Source: Sphingomonas asaccharolytica NBRC 15499 (GTDB lineage: Bacteria; Pseudomonadota; Alphaproteobacteria; Sphingomonadales; Sphingomonadaceae). From it: a stretch of DNA of 37,394 bases. The first letter of the stretch is position 1; every line of letters begins with the position of its first letter. Position numbers and translations under genes: made by a program. The stretch is taken from NCBI RefSeq assembly GCF_001598355.1, contig NZ_BCYU01000046.1:1-37394 (forward strand). Direction: 5' to 3'. Shown one piece after another: positions 8,790 through 15,624 of the stretch. Below the pieces are notes generated by a model, which did no database searches, was not told where the DNA came from, and was given only the letters and a program-made list of their open reading frames with translations.

Positions 8790-9346
8790 TGCTCGTCGAG
8801 CATTTGGGCGAGATGCAGGATGGCGCGCTTCATGTGATATTCGACCGTCCACACGGTCACCCCGAGGCGTCGGGCGATCTGCCGGTAGGTGAGATCGTCG
8901 GCGCGGTGCAAGAGGAAGATCGTCCGCGTGCGCTCGGGCAGCCCGGCGATCGCCTCCTCGTATCGCTCGAGCAGGTCCTGCGCCGCGAGCGCGTCCTCCT
9001 GCACCGCCGGGGTTTCCGCGTCCCACTCGTCGAGCGAGACGAACGCGGCGGGCGCCGCGCCGCGGCGCGCGCGGTCGACCAGGAGATTGCGCGCGATCCG
9101 CTGCAGATAGGCAGCCGGGTTGACGAGGTCCGACAGCGCGCCGATGCCGGCGAGCCGCGCGAAGGCGTCCTGGACCAGATCGGGTGCTGCATGGCGCTCG
9201 CCGGTCCGGCGCTCGAAATAGCGCAACAGGCCCGGCGCTTCGGCGCGGTACAAATCGCCGAGCGAAACGCCCGCCGCCTGCCCTGGCACATGGTCGGCCG
9301 GCGGCAGCGGATCGCCCTCGGCGATCGCGCGTTCGCCGTTCGCCAT
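8786..9346 (-). CDS. FecI-like ECF sigma factor
   Basis: The protein shows sigma-70 region 2 (LYRAEAPGLLRYFERRTG, DLVQDAFARL) and region 4 with its helix-turn-helix (LPERTRTIFLLHRADDLTYRQIARRLG), the two-domain form of ECF sigma factors. The start chosen is ATG 9346 (186 aa), which gives a normal N-terminus. Upstream in-frame starts at 9379 and 9436 remain possible, and no strong ribosome site decides between them. It is the first gene of the operon running through FecR, receptor and isopeptidase. Likely targets are this operon and perhaps the lasso promoter, induced when the receptor binds its ligand; this is inferred from FecA/FecR/FecI systems. Confidence 0.88.
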   Translation of the reverse strand: MANGERAIAEGDPLPPADHVPGQAAGVSLGDLYRAEAPGLLRYFERRTGERHAAPDLVQDAFARLAGIGALSDLVNPAAYLQRIARNLLVDRARRGAAPAAFVSLDEWDAETPAVQEDALAAQDLLERYEEAIAGLPERTRTIFLLHRADDLTYRQIARRLGVTVWTVEYHMKRAILHLAQMLDEQ

Positions 9347-9712
9347 GCCGCTTGTCTCGGAGGCGAGCGTCAGGCGCATGACGGCCCAGCCGCGCCGGAC
9401 CGCGGCCACGCGCCGCGATCGGCGCTGCGGCAACACAGCATGAGGAGTCTCGCGACGAAGCGCCGACCAAAGTCGGATGCCGCGGACGGACTGGAAAAGC
9501 GCTGCCGCTTTTAGCCCGGAGGGGCTTGGACATTTGCGGCGGCGACCCGGATACGTGCGATGTCCCGGACCAAATTTCCAGCGCGGCGCCCGCGCGCCTC
9601 GGCGCCACGATCCGGTGGCGCGGGCGTCAATCTACCCGCCGGTCGCCGTAATGCAAGGCGACCCGCGAAATGCGCTTGCCATTCCGAGCGCCACGCGGGA
9701 CAATTGAACACA
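9347..9712. other. Intergenic region between the ECF sigma gene and the island's first gene
   Basis: About 366 bp without a convincing gene. Short open frames crossing it have no family resemblance. It should contain the promoter of the sigma operon (leftward) and of the MNT-HEPN gene (rightward). It also holds the repeat copy at 9510-9550. No clear sigma-70 -35/-10 pair was recognised. Confidence 0.6.
9510..9550 (+). repeat. Imperfect repeat, copy 1 (island left flank)
   Basis: The element opens with TTTAGCCC, forms a short hairpin (AGCCC-GGAG-GGGCT), continues with TGGACAT and ends in ACCCGG. Ungapped comparison with 20907-20947 gives 21 of 24 identities in the first part and 32 of 41 overall. 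The two copies face the same way and bracket the accessory genes. It could be a dispersed palindromic repeat of this genome or a trace of an insertion boundary. Confidence 0.6.
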
Positions 9713-10612
9713 ATGAGAACGGAGCTCGATCATCTCCCCGCCACCAAGCGGCAAGACCTTGAACGGATTGTCCAAATCCTGTTCGACGAGTTCGCCGACG
9801 CGACGCGGATCGCGACCCAGGACTGGAAGCGCAAGGGCCGCATCCTCAAGATCGTGCTGTTCGGCAGCTATGCCCGCGGCGACTGGGTGGAGGATGCCAA
9901 GGGCGGGTATTTCTCGGACTACGATATCCTCGTTGTCGTCAGCGACCGGCGCCTCACCGACACGCTGGAATTCTGGGCAAAGGCCGACGACCACCTCATG
10001 CGCGCGGTGACGATCGAGAAGTCGATCTCGGCGCCGGTCAACTTCATCGTGCACGACCTCGCCGACGTGAACGAGCAGCTGCGGCACGGCCGCCCGTTCT
10101 TCGTCGACATCGCGCGCGACGGCATCGCGCTATACCAATTCGAAGGCGTGGAATTCGATCAGCCGCGGCCGCTGACGCGCGCTGATCGGCAGGCGGAAGC
10201 GCAGAAGTATTTCGATGAGTGGTTTGAGAGTGCTGTAACCTATTTTGAAACCGGGACAGAGCTAGCCCGTCTGGGAAAGCCGAAGGAAGCAGCCTTCCTG
10301 CTTCATCAAGCTACCGAACGCTTCTACCACGCCGTCCTTCTCGTCCTGACCCTTTACAGCCCGAAATCGCACAAGCTTAATTTCCTGCGGTCGCAGGCCG
10401 AGAGCCACACACCAGAGCTGATCGAAGTGTGGCCACGCGACACGCGTTTTGCCCAACGCAGCTTCGAGCTGCTGCGGCGCGCCTATGTCGATGCGCGTTA
10501 TTCTCCGCATTACCAGATTACGCCGCAAGAACTCGAATGGCTTGGGGAGCGCATTGAACTGCTGCAGACACGCGTGCGCCAAATTTGTGAGAAACAACTG
10601 GCGCTCGGCTGA
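9713..10612 (+). CDS. Fused MNT nucleotidyltransferase-HEPN domain protein
   Basis: This 299-residue protein has an N-terminal minimal nucleotidyltransferase with the GS motif (LFGSYARG, about 50-56) and metal-binding Asp pair in SDYDILV (Asp69, Asp71). A C-terminal HEPN domain follows (HQATERFYHAVLLV; later DARYSPHYQI, a possible R-x3-H variant of the catalytic motif). In two-gene MNT/HEPN toxin-antitoxin systems the MNT enzyme adenylylates the HEPN RNase; here both are in one chain. Such fusions are common in sphingomonads and often lie near defence genes. The start ATG 9713 follows an A/T-rich leader; the longer open frame from 9560 has atypical composition. Its substrate is unknown. Confidence 0.8.
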   Translation: MRTELDHLPATKRQDLERIVQILFDEFADATRIATQDWKRKGRILKIVLFGSYARGDWVEDAKGGYFSDYDILVVVSDRRLTDTLEFWAKADDHLMRAVTIEKSISAPVNFIVHDLADVNEQLRHGRPFFVDIARDGIALYQFEGVEFDQPRPLTRADRQAEAQKYFDEWFESAVTYFETGTELARLGKPKEAAFLLHQATERFYHAVLLVLTLYSPKSHKLNFLRSQAESHTPELIEVWPRDTRFAQRSFELLRRAYVDARYSPHYQITPQELEWLGERIELLQTRVRQICEKQLALG

Positions 10613-10792
10613 TCGAGAATGGCTGTTATCGGGCCGTCTGCGGACTGGCGGCTGTCAGGTCATCAGGTGAAGAAAGCAGACATCATGCGGGAGAGTCCGC
10701 TGGACATGCTTGCGCTGCGGAAAGGCGGGTATGTGCGGTCGGTGGAGCGCCTTTGAAACAGGGCCGGCGAACGCTCTCTCCGACCGAACACT

Positions 10793-11662
10793 TCAGAACG
10801 CGCGACCCTGCGCACGCGACCAGACACCGAGTGTCAGAGCTTCGTACCGGTTGAAGAAGGTCTCGAAAACGAAGAGGTGTCGTTCCCCATTTCGGTCCGC
10901 AAGAATAATTTCCTCTTGGCCGAGCAGGCCGCCCGATTGGCTCCCGCAATACCCTGCAATGATGCTGAACAGTTGTGATTCCGTGATCGAGCCAAATTGA
11001 TCCCGGAACTCGGGACTTTGGATGAAGTAGCGGCAAGGGTTGGCCGGATCGAAGTCCGCGTTGCGGCGGAATCTGTGCGGATGTCCCGACACCATGGCGA
11101 TGATCGGACGGCCTTTGCTGGCCTGCTCCGTTAACCTCCAGAGGGTAGACGTAATCGTGTTGCCGTAGATCCCGCCTAGTTTGCGGACCAAGACAAGCGA
11201 TGGCACCTCGGATGCCGCCTCCTCGACGAAGCGCCCCCCAAGGAACAGAAGTTGGCCGGCCGCATAATTGGCTTCGGCCTCCATGATCTCGTGACAGCTG
11301 GGCGTGAGCGTCTCCAGCGTATCTCCGAGCATCATTCCCTCGTGCCATGGAATGATGTCGTGGCCAATCTCGTGGGCTTCGTTCCAGCGGTGCTTCAGCT
11401 GGGGAAGGTCCTGGTCTAACAAAATCCGTTTCTGATCGGGAAGATAGAGCGCCTTCAAGCTGAGCGTGCGGACGGCGTCAGCCAGGAGCGTGGGGCGTTT
11501 TAGCACTTGGATGCCGGCGACCTTCAACCGCGAAAAGGTTTCGCGAAGGACGCTGTCGTCGGTGGTGCTATAGTACGCCCGGTCGAGCCTGAGTAGGTCG
11601 CGGACGATGCGCAGGTCGAGTGGCGGAGTTGGATTGCCGAGGCCGCGAATGATCTTCGCCAC
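10793..11662 (-). CDS. ImmA/IrrE-family zinc metallopeptidase
   Basis: The 289-residue product has the metallopeptidase signature HEIGH (about 97-101) in RWNEAHEIGHDIIPWH, with EIMEAEANYAAGQLL downstream supplying the third zinc ligand. ImmA/IrrE proteases typically cleave or inactivate a partner HTH repressor, which here is the gene just upstream. It is the last gene of a four-gene leftward operon. The start is uncertain. GTG 11662 is the first usual start codon in frame, but plausible coding sequence (LDQRTVQDIDEQ) continues upstream, and an ATG at 11706 is one base out of frame with it. A missing base, or a rare CTG start after AAGGA, may explain this. Confidence 0.82.
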   Translation of the reverse strand: MAKIIRGLGNPTPPLDLRIVRDLLRLDRAYYSTTDDSVLRETFSRLKVAGIQVLKRPTLLADAVRTLSLKALYLPDQKRILLDQDLPQLKHRWNEAHEIGHDIIPWHEGMMLGDTLETLTPSCHEIMEAEANYAAGQLLFLGGRFVEEAASEVPSLVLVRKLGGIYGNTITSTLWRLTEQASKGRPIIAMVSGHPHRFRRNADFDPANPCRYFIQSPEFRDQFGSITESQLFSIIAGYCGSQSGGLLGQEEIILADRNGERHLFVFETFFNRYEALTLGVWSRAQGRAF

Positions 11663-11709
11663 CTGCTCGTCGATATCCTGGACCGTGCGTTGATCCAGCG
11701 CGACATTCC

Positions 11710-12216
11710 TTACAGAGATCGTTTCGGCTCCCCCTGACCTAACACCGCAACAAAGGCGCTCAATGCCGCACTTTCTTCCGGGCTCAGCTTATGCACCGCC
11801 TCGGACCGGGCCGCAAAACGAACCGCCTCCTCGACCAGACCTGCATCGTTTGCCGCTGTGAGACCAGCCAGCTGCATCAGACGTGCTTGAGGCACATCGA
11901 ACATGCGCGCGAGCTGGTAGACGGTGCGTGGCCCCGGGACATAATGCACGTCCTCCTCGATAACGAGAAGCTCACTTGCGTCCACTTTGGCCGCATCAGC
12001 TAGTTTCTCGATGCTCATGCCGTGACGCCGGCGCATCAGATTGATAAATCTGCCGAACGCGATGCGGCTTTCCTCGCGCGGGGCCGCCTGATCGTCAATC
12101 TCGCTTTCAGACGCCGGATCGCGGGCGAGCAAACCGGCGCCGATCGTGGCGTTACCCTCGGCTATGGCGCGCTTGACCCACCACTCCTTGCTTCGCTCAA
12201 ACCGCATGGCCTTCAC
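11710..12216 (-). CDS. XRE-family HTH regulator
   Basis: The 168-residue protein has a central Cro/CI-type helix-turn-helix (FGRFINLMRRRHGMSIEKLADAAKV, shown in part as MSIEKLADAAKV, followed by LLVIEEDVHYVPGPRTVYQLARMF in pieces) at about residues 54-112, between charged flanks. It probably represses its own operon or binds a partner, and it is the natural substrate candidate for the adjacent ImmA-like protease. Its ATG overlaps the stop of the upstream acetyltransferase gene by 4 bp, and its TAA lies just before the protease gene, so the three are coupled. Regulator plus ImmA pairs control induction in mobile elements and occur in some toxin-antitoxin modules; which applies here is not visible. 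Confidence 0.82.
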   Translation of the reverse strand: MKAMRFERSKEWWVKRAIAEGNATIGAGLLARDPASESEIDDQAAPREESRIAFGRFINLMRRRHGMSIEKLADAAKVDASELLVIEEDVHYVPGPRTVYQLARMFDVPQARLMQLAGLTAANDAGLVEEAVRFAARSEAVHKLSPEESAALSAFVAVLGQGEPKRSL

Positions 12217-12830
12217 TCCTCCTCGAGGAACGCGCGAGCACGATCTTCAGTCATTTCGAAATATCGCAGTCCTTGATATGCGGCGTCCGGGCCCAAATCG
12301 ATCAGGCCCGTTCGGCGGTAAAAATCATCAGCCTGGGGCAGCGAGTGGAGCCCGAGCCTGCCCTTGAAGCCCTCGTCCACCGATAACGCGGCGATGGCCG
12401 TCAGCAAGGCGGTGCCGACACCTTTAAACCTCGGTACATTTCCGCGGTCTGACCGATTCCAGGGCGCAACCTCAAGATAGTCCACATAGGCAAGCGGCTT
12501 GCCCTGATGCTCAGCGGAACGAGCCGAGCGCGTCAGGTCGACCTGGGCCAAGCCCTGGGTCACGTCATCGGCCATAATGCTGAAGCCGGGAAAGGCTAGC
12601 AGACCGGCGACGCCGGCACGCTTTTGTCGCCAGTCCCAATGCCAGCTTTGCGGCCAATCCGCCATCGGGACGCCGTGACGTGCCAGCTCACGCAGGATTT
12701 CGGTGAGAGCGGGCTGCCATTGGGTCTGCCAGTCGACGAGTTGCTGCTCCTCTATGCCATCGCGCAACTCCGCCTCGACCGGCTCGAGCGTATCGCCGGC
12801 TACCAGGAAGATGGTAGAGCTGTCGATCAT
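12213..12830 (-). CDS. GNAT-fold N-acetyltransferase
   Basis: This 205-residue protein carries the acetyl-CoA pyrophosphate-binding loop RFKGVGTALL (about 134-143, R-x-x-G-x-G type) and the late GNAT motif LHSLPQADDFYRRTGL (161-176). The N-terminal half is Trp-rich and not recognised. It lies between a ribbon-helix-helix protein and an XRE regulator, with a 1-nt stop/start overlap upstream and a 4-nt overlap downstream. RHH plus GNAT pairs form type II toxin-antitoxin modules in which the GNAT toxin acetylates aminoacyl-tRNA, so that role is a reasonable inference. It is longer than typical TacT/AtaT toxins, and acetylation of a protein partner is an alternative. Confidence 0.75.
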   Translation of the reverse strand: MIDSSTIFLVAGDTLEPVEAELRDGIEEQQLVDWQTQWQPALTEILRELARHGVPMADWPQSWHWDWRQKRAGVAGLLAFPGFSIMADDVTQGLAQVDLTRSARSAEHQGKPLAYVDYLEVAPWNRSDRGNVPRFKGVGTALLTAIAALSVDEGFKGRLGLHSLPQADDFYRRTGLIDLGPDAAYQGLRYFEMTEDRARAFLEEE

Positions 12831-13036
12831 CAGAGGAGCATCAATTCTGCCTTCTCGCGGGTATTCTCGTTCTCAAAGACCAGCTTATCGCCCTTCTCAA
12901 CCCGAACCTCGACTGCCTGGTAGAGCCGCAACGCCTGTCTCAGAACGGCGGTCTTCGAGAGATCCTTTCGCGTGGAAAGGTCGTCGAGCACCCGCATCTC
13001 AGCATCAGTGAGGTTGAGGGTCATCGTCTTTTTCAC
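12830..13036 (-). CDS. Ribbon-helix-helix (CopG/Arc-like) DNA-binding protein
   Basis: A 68-residue protein with the RHH pattern: a strand MTLNLTDAEMRVLDDLS, a short turn, then helix TAVLRQALRLYQ, and an acidic C-terminal tail that could neutralise a partner. The start is GTG 13036, chosen because GGAGG stands five bases upstream; ATG 13024 is the alternative. It is the first gene of the leftward RHH-GNAT-XRE-ImmA operon and overlaps the GNAT start. It is a likely antitoxin/autorepressor. The TAGCTA repeats in the divergent promoter region are a candidate operator for it. Confidence 0.8.
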   Translation of the reverse strand: MKKTMTLNLTDAEMRVLDDLSTRKDLSKTAVLRQALRLYQAVEVRVEKGDKLVFENENTREKAELMLL

Positions 13037-13062
13037 GTCAGCCTCCGCTCCGAAGTCGATTA

Positions 13063-13092
13063 TTCATATGGGCTTATCCACCGGTTTGTCAA
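13063..13092 (-). promoter_or_regulatory. Candidate promoter of the RHH-GNAT-XRE-ImmA operon
   Basis: On the - strand a perfect TTGACA -35 (13087-13092) is followed after 18 bp by TATGAA (13063-13068), about 27 bp from the GTG start of the RHH gene. This is among the clearest sigma-70-like elements in the window. Confidence 0.5.
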
Positions 13093-13117
13093 CATATATT
13101 GGCCGTATGTGCACCCC

Positions 13118-13146
13118 TTGAATAGCTATAAAATAGCTACTATATG
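13118..13146 (+). promoter_or_regulatory. Candidate CBASS promoter with TAGCTA repeat operator in its spacer
   Basis: TTGAAT (13118-13123) and TATATG (13141-13146), 17 bp apart, form a plausible -35/-10 pair about 45 bp upstream of the CD-NTase start. Two TAGCTA palindromes (13123-13128 and 13134-13139) sit in the spacer, 11 bp apart, about one DNA turn. That geometry suits binding of tandem RHH dimers or another dimeric repressor, which would block the promoter. Confidence 0.45.
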
Positions 13147-13190
13147 ATGAACGGTTCGTTAGAAAATCGTCATTGTTTCGGGAGGATCCG

Positions 13191-14156
13191 GTGTCACGTC
13201 AGCATGTCGACCATCGCGAGATTGCCGCGTTCGCTCAGGACAAGGTGAACCTGCCCAAAGATTGGGCAGACTCCTATCGGGCGCAGGCGCGGGGCTTGCG
13301 GGAGCGCCTTGAGCGCTATCTCGACGAGCATCCCGACTTCACGCTAAAGCGGATGCAGCTCTCTGGCAGTCTGGCCAAGGGAACCGCACTCAAGACGCTG
13401 AACGACATTGACGTCGCCTGCTATGTCAGCGGGGCAAATGCCCCGCACGAAATCTCGGCGTTGCTCGAATATATCGCCGAGCGCCTGCGCAAGGCCTATC
13501 CGAACTTCTCGCCTGATCAGGTCAAACCACAAACCTACAGCGTCACCGTGTCCTTCAAGGGATCGGGACTCGATGTTGACGTTGTGCCGATCCTCTATGA
13601 CGGTGACCCTCAATGGTACGGCAACCTCGTCAGTCAGGACGACGGCTCATTCCTGAAGACGAGCATTCCGCTCCACCTCGATTTCTGCAAGAAGCGCAAG
13701 CAGGCGCAGGAAAAGCATTTCGCCCAGGTCGTCCGGCTGGTGAAGTTCTGGGCGCGGCGGATGAAGGCCGAGGATTCCAACTTCCGCTTCAAATCCTTCA
13801 TGGTCGAGTTAATCCTCGCCAAGCTGTGCGATGAGGGCCTCGACTTCTCCGACTATCCCGACGCGCTGCAGCATTTCTTCACCTACGTGGCGCGAACGGG
13901 GATGCGAGAGAAGATCGTGTTCACCGACTGCTACGCCGCCTCGAAGGTCGGCACCTTCACCGATCCGGTGGAGATCATTGATCCGGTCAATGAGGTGAAC
14001 AATGTGAGCCGCCTCTACACGAGCGCGAACGCCGATCTCATTGTCAACGCCGCTCTCGAGGCGGGCGACGCAATCGACTCAGCACTCTACGCGCCCACGA
14101 AACAGGAGACCGTCCGCTACTGGCAGAAGGTCTTCGGCCCCTCCTTTCAGGTGTAA
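13191..14156 (+). CDS. CBASS CD-NTase (cGAS/DncV-like oligonucleotide cyclase)
   Basis: The 321-residue protein has the nucleotidyltransferase core: LSGSLAKGT with Gly59-Ser60, the metal-binding pair in NDIDVAC (Asp72, Asp74) and a third acidic strand in LDVDVVP (Asp128, Asp130). It is followed by the helical domain seen in CdnC-type enzymes. It should make a cyclic oligonucleotide messenger when activated during phage infection. The start is GTG 13191, six bases after GGGAGG; the longer open frame from a TTG at 13173 lacks a ribosome site. HORMA, TRIP13-like and SAVED genes follow, making this a type III CBASS. The product may be cyclic tri-adenylate, by analogy with CdnC relatives and the SAVED effector. 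Confidence 0.9.
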   Translation: MSRQHVDHREIAAFAQDKVNLPKDWADSYRAQARGLRERLERYLDEHPDFTLKRMQLSGSLAKGTALKTLNDIDVACYVSGANAPHEISALLEYIAERLRKAYPNFSPDQVKPQTYSVTVSFKGSGLDVDVVPILYDGDPQWYGNLVSQDDGSFLKTSIPLHLDFCKKRKQAQEKHFAQVVRLVKFWARRMKAEDSNFRFKSFMVELILAKLCDEGLDFSDYPDALQHFFTYVARTGMREKIVFTDCYAASKVGTFTDPVEIIDPVNEVNNVSRLYTSANADLIVNAALEAGDAIDSALYAPTKQETVRYWQKVFGPSFQV

Positions 14157-14161
14157 CGATC

Positions 14162-14680
14162 ATGGCTTCCAGCTACACGCTTTCGGCGTCGAATAGTTTT
14201 ACCATCACCCACGCGCGCCATATGGCGGCCAAGGTCGCCGCGGACCTGAAGCGGATGCAGCGCCTCTACGGTGTGCCAAGCGACGCGGACATCGCAAACT
14301 ATGAGGAGGAGGTCGTCCAGCTCCTCAAGGCGGGGTATCTCGGCACGGTCAGCTACGGCTTCAAGCGCGATGGCGCCTGGATCGAACCGACCCTGCGGTA
14401 CACGGCCAAGGACCTTATAGGCGGCTCCGGCAGTGACGATGACCCCGGCAAGATCACGCCATGGGCAGATACGTCCGGGGCTGCCTTCTACAGCTACCTG
14501 ACCTATTCGGCGGCTTGGGACGATATGACCAGCGAGCAGCACGACGCCTTCAAGAAATCTCTGCCGTTCTATCGCGGTGGCGCATCGGAGCCGGGCATCA
14601 ATGGCTATGTCGAGCAGGACCGGACCTATTCGGCCGGTGGCAAATCGCTCGGCCGCGCTTCGGTGAGGAGCTTTTCCTGA
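14162..14680 (+). CDS. Bacterial HORMA-domain protein (Cap7-like) of CBASS
   Basis: The 172-residue protein closely fits the bacterial HORMA family of E. coli CdnC operons, with matching motifs SFTITHARHMAAKVAADL, YEEEVVQLLKAGYLG, WIEPTLRYTA, DDDPGKI, GINGYVE and TYSAGG-SL. HORMA proteins change between open and closed states; closed HORMA, bound to a peptide sensed in infection, activates the CD-NTase. There is one HORMA gene, so this is the single-HORMA form. It starts at ATG 14162, five bases after the CD-NTase stop, and its TGA overlaps the next ATG by one base. Confidence 0.92.
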   Translation: MASSYTLSASNSFTITHARHMAAKVAADLKRMQRLYGVPSDADIANYEEEVVQLLKAGYLGTVSYGFKRDGAWIEPTLRYTAKDLIGGSGSDDDPGKITPWADTSGAAFYSYLTYSAAWDDMTSEQHDAFKKSLPFYRGGASEPGINGYVEQDRTYSAGGKSLGRASVRSFS

Positions 14681-15615
14681 TGTCAGAGCAGATCGATGTG
14701 GCCGCCCTGTTCGAGCGGCGTATCAGCTATCCGGATCCTGGCGCCCGGCAACGCCTGGCGCGCCTCGTCGGGATCGACGACAACAAGGTCAGGCTGTCCA
14801 AGATCCTTGGCCTGCTAGTCAATCGGGCAGGCCTTGAGAAATGGGCAAAGATCCATCATCCAGATGCGCAGCTGTTGCTCGACACCGTCACCAGGCGCCC
14901 TCCTCTCGTCATTCTTGCTGGCGACGTGGGCTCCGGCAAGACCGAGCTTGCCGAGACGATCGGCGACATGGTCGCCCGCGCCGAGGACATCGACATCACC
15001 CTGCTGCCCTTGAGCCTTGCCAGCCGTGGCCAAGGGATGGTCGGTCAGATGACGACGCTGCTCACCGCCGCATTCGAATATACAGCCACCGAGGCGGCCA
15101 AGCTGAAGGCGGACGGGCGTTCGCGTGGTGCGATTATCCTGCTGGTGGACGAGGCGGACGCCCTCGCCCAGTCCCGGGAGGCCGCGCAAATGCATCATGA
15201 GGATCGCAGCGGGGTGAACGCCTTCATCCGGGGCATCGACCGCCTTGCCAACGAGCAGCTCCCGGCCGCAGTCATCATGTGCACCAACCGGTTGAGCGCC
15301 CTCGATCCGGCGGTGCGGCGGCGCGCAGCGGACCTGCTCGCATTTGATCGGCCTGATGGCGATCGTCGTCGCGAAATTCTTGCGCCGCGGCTCGCGCCGC
15401 TCGGCTTCAGTGAAGGCGATATTGAGACGATGGTTTCGTTGACTGGCGCGCGCGCCAATAACGAAGCCGGCTTCACCTTTTCCGACCTCACCCAGCGGTT
15501 GCTGCCTGCCATCGTGCTCGATGCGTATCCCGAGCGCGCGGTCGCGCCGAAGCGCGCGCTCGCCATTGCCCGCGAGTTGGCCCCTACGCCGCCCTTCCGC
15601 GACGGTCCGGCATAG
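14680..15615 (+). CDS. TRIP13-like AAA+ ATPase (Cap6-like) of CBASS
   Basis: This 311-residue AAA+ protein has Walker A GDVGSGKT (81-88), Walker B ILLVDEAD (153-160), a sensor region (AAVIMCTNRLSALD) and arginines (DPAVRRRAADLL) suited to the finger. In type III CBASS this ATPase remodels HORMA from the closed to the open form and so keeps the cyclase off. The start is ATG 14680, overlapping the HORMA stop. A longer in-frame extension to 14461 runs through the HORMA gene and is rejected. It ends nine bases before the effector gene. Confidence 0.92.
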   Translation: MSEQIDVAALFERRISYPDPGARQRLARLVGIDDNKVRLSKILGLLVNRAGLEKWAKIHHPDAQLLLDTVTRRPPLVILAGDVGSGKTELAETIGDMVARAEDIDITLLPLSLASRGQGMVGQMTTLLTAAFEYTATEAAKLKADGRSRGAIILLVDEADALAQSREAAQMHHEDRSGVNAFIRGIDRLANEQLPAAVIMCTNRLSALDPAVRRRAADLLAFDRPDGDRRREILAPRLAPLGFSEGDIETMVSLTGARANNEAGFTFSDLTQRLLPAIVLDAYPERAVAPKRALAIARELAPTPPFRDGPA

Positions 15616-15624
15616 GGCGGAGCG

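Noticed and set aside
10619..10756. 45-codon open frame downstream of the MNT-HEPN gene
   Set aside because: No ribosome site or family resemblance; probably chance, though a remnant cannot be excluded.
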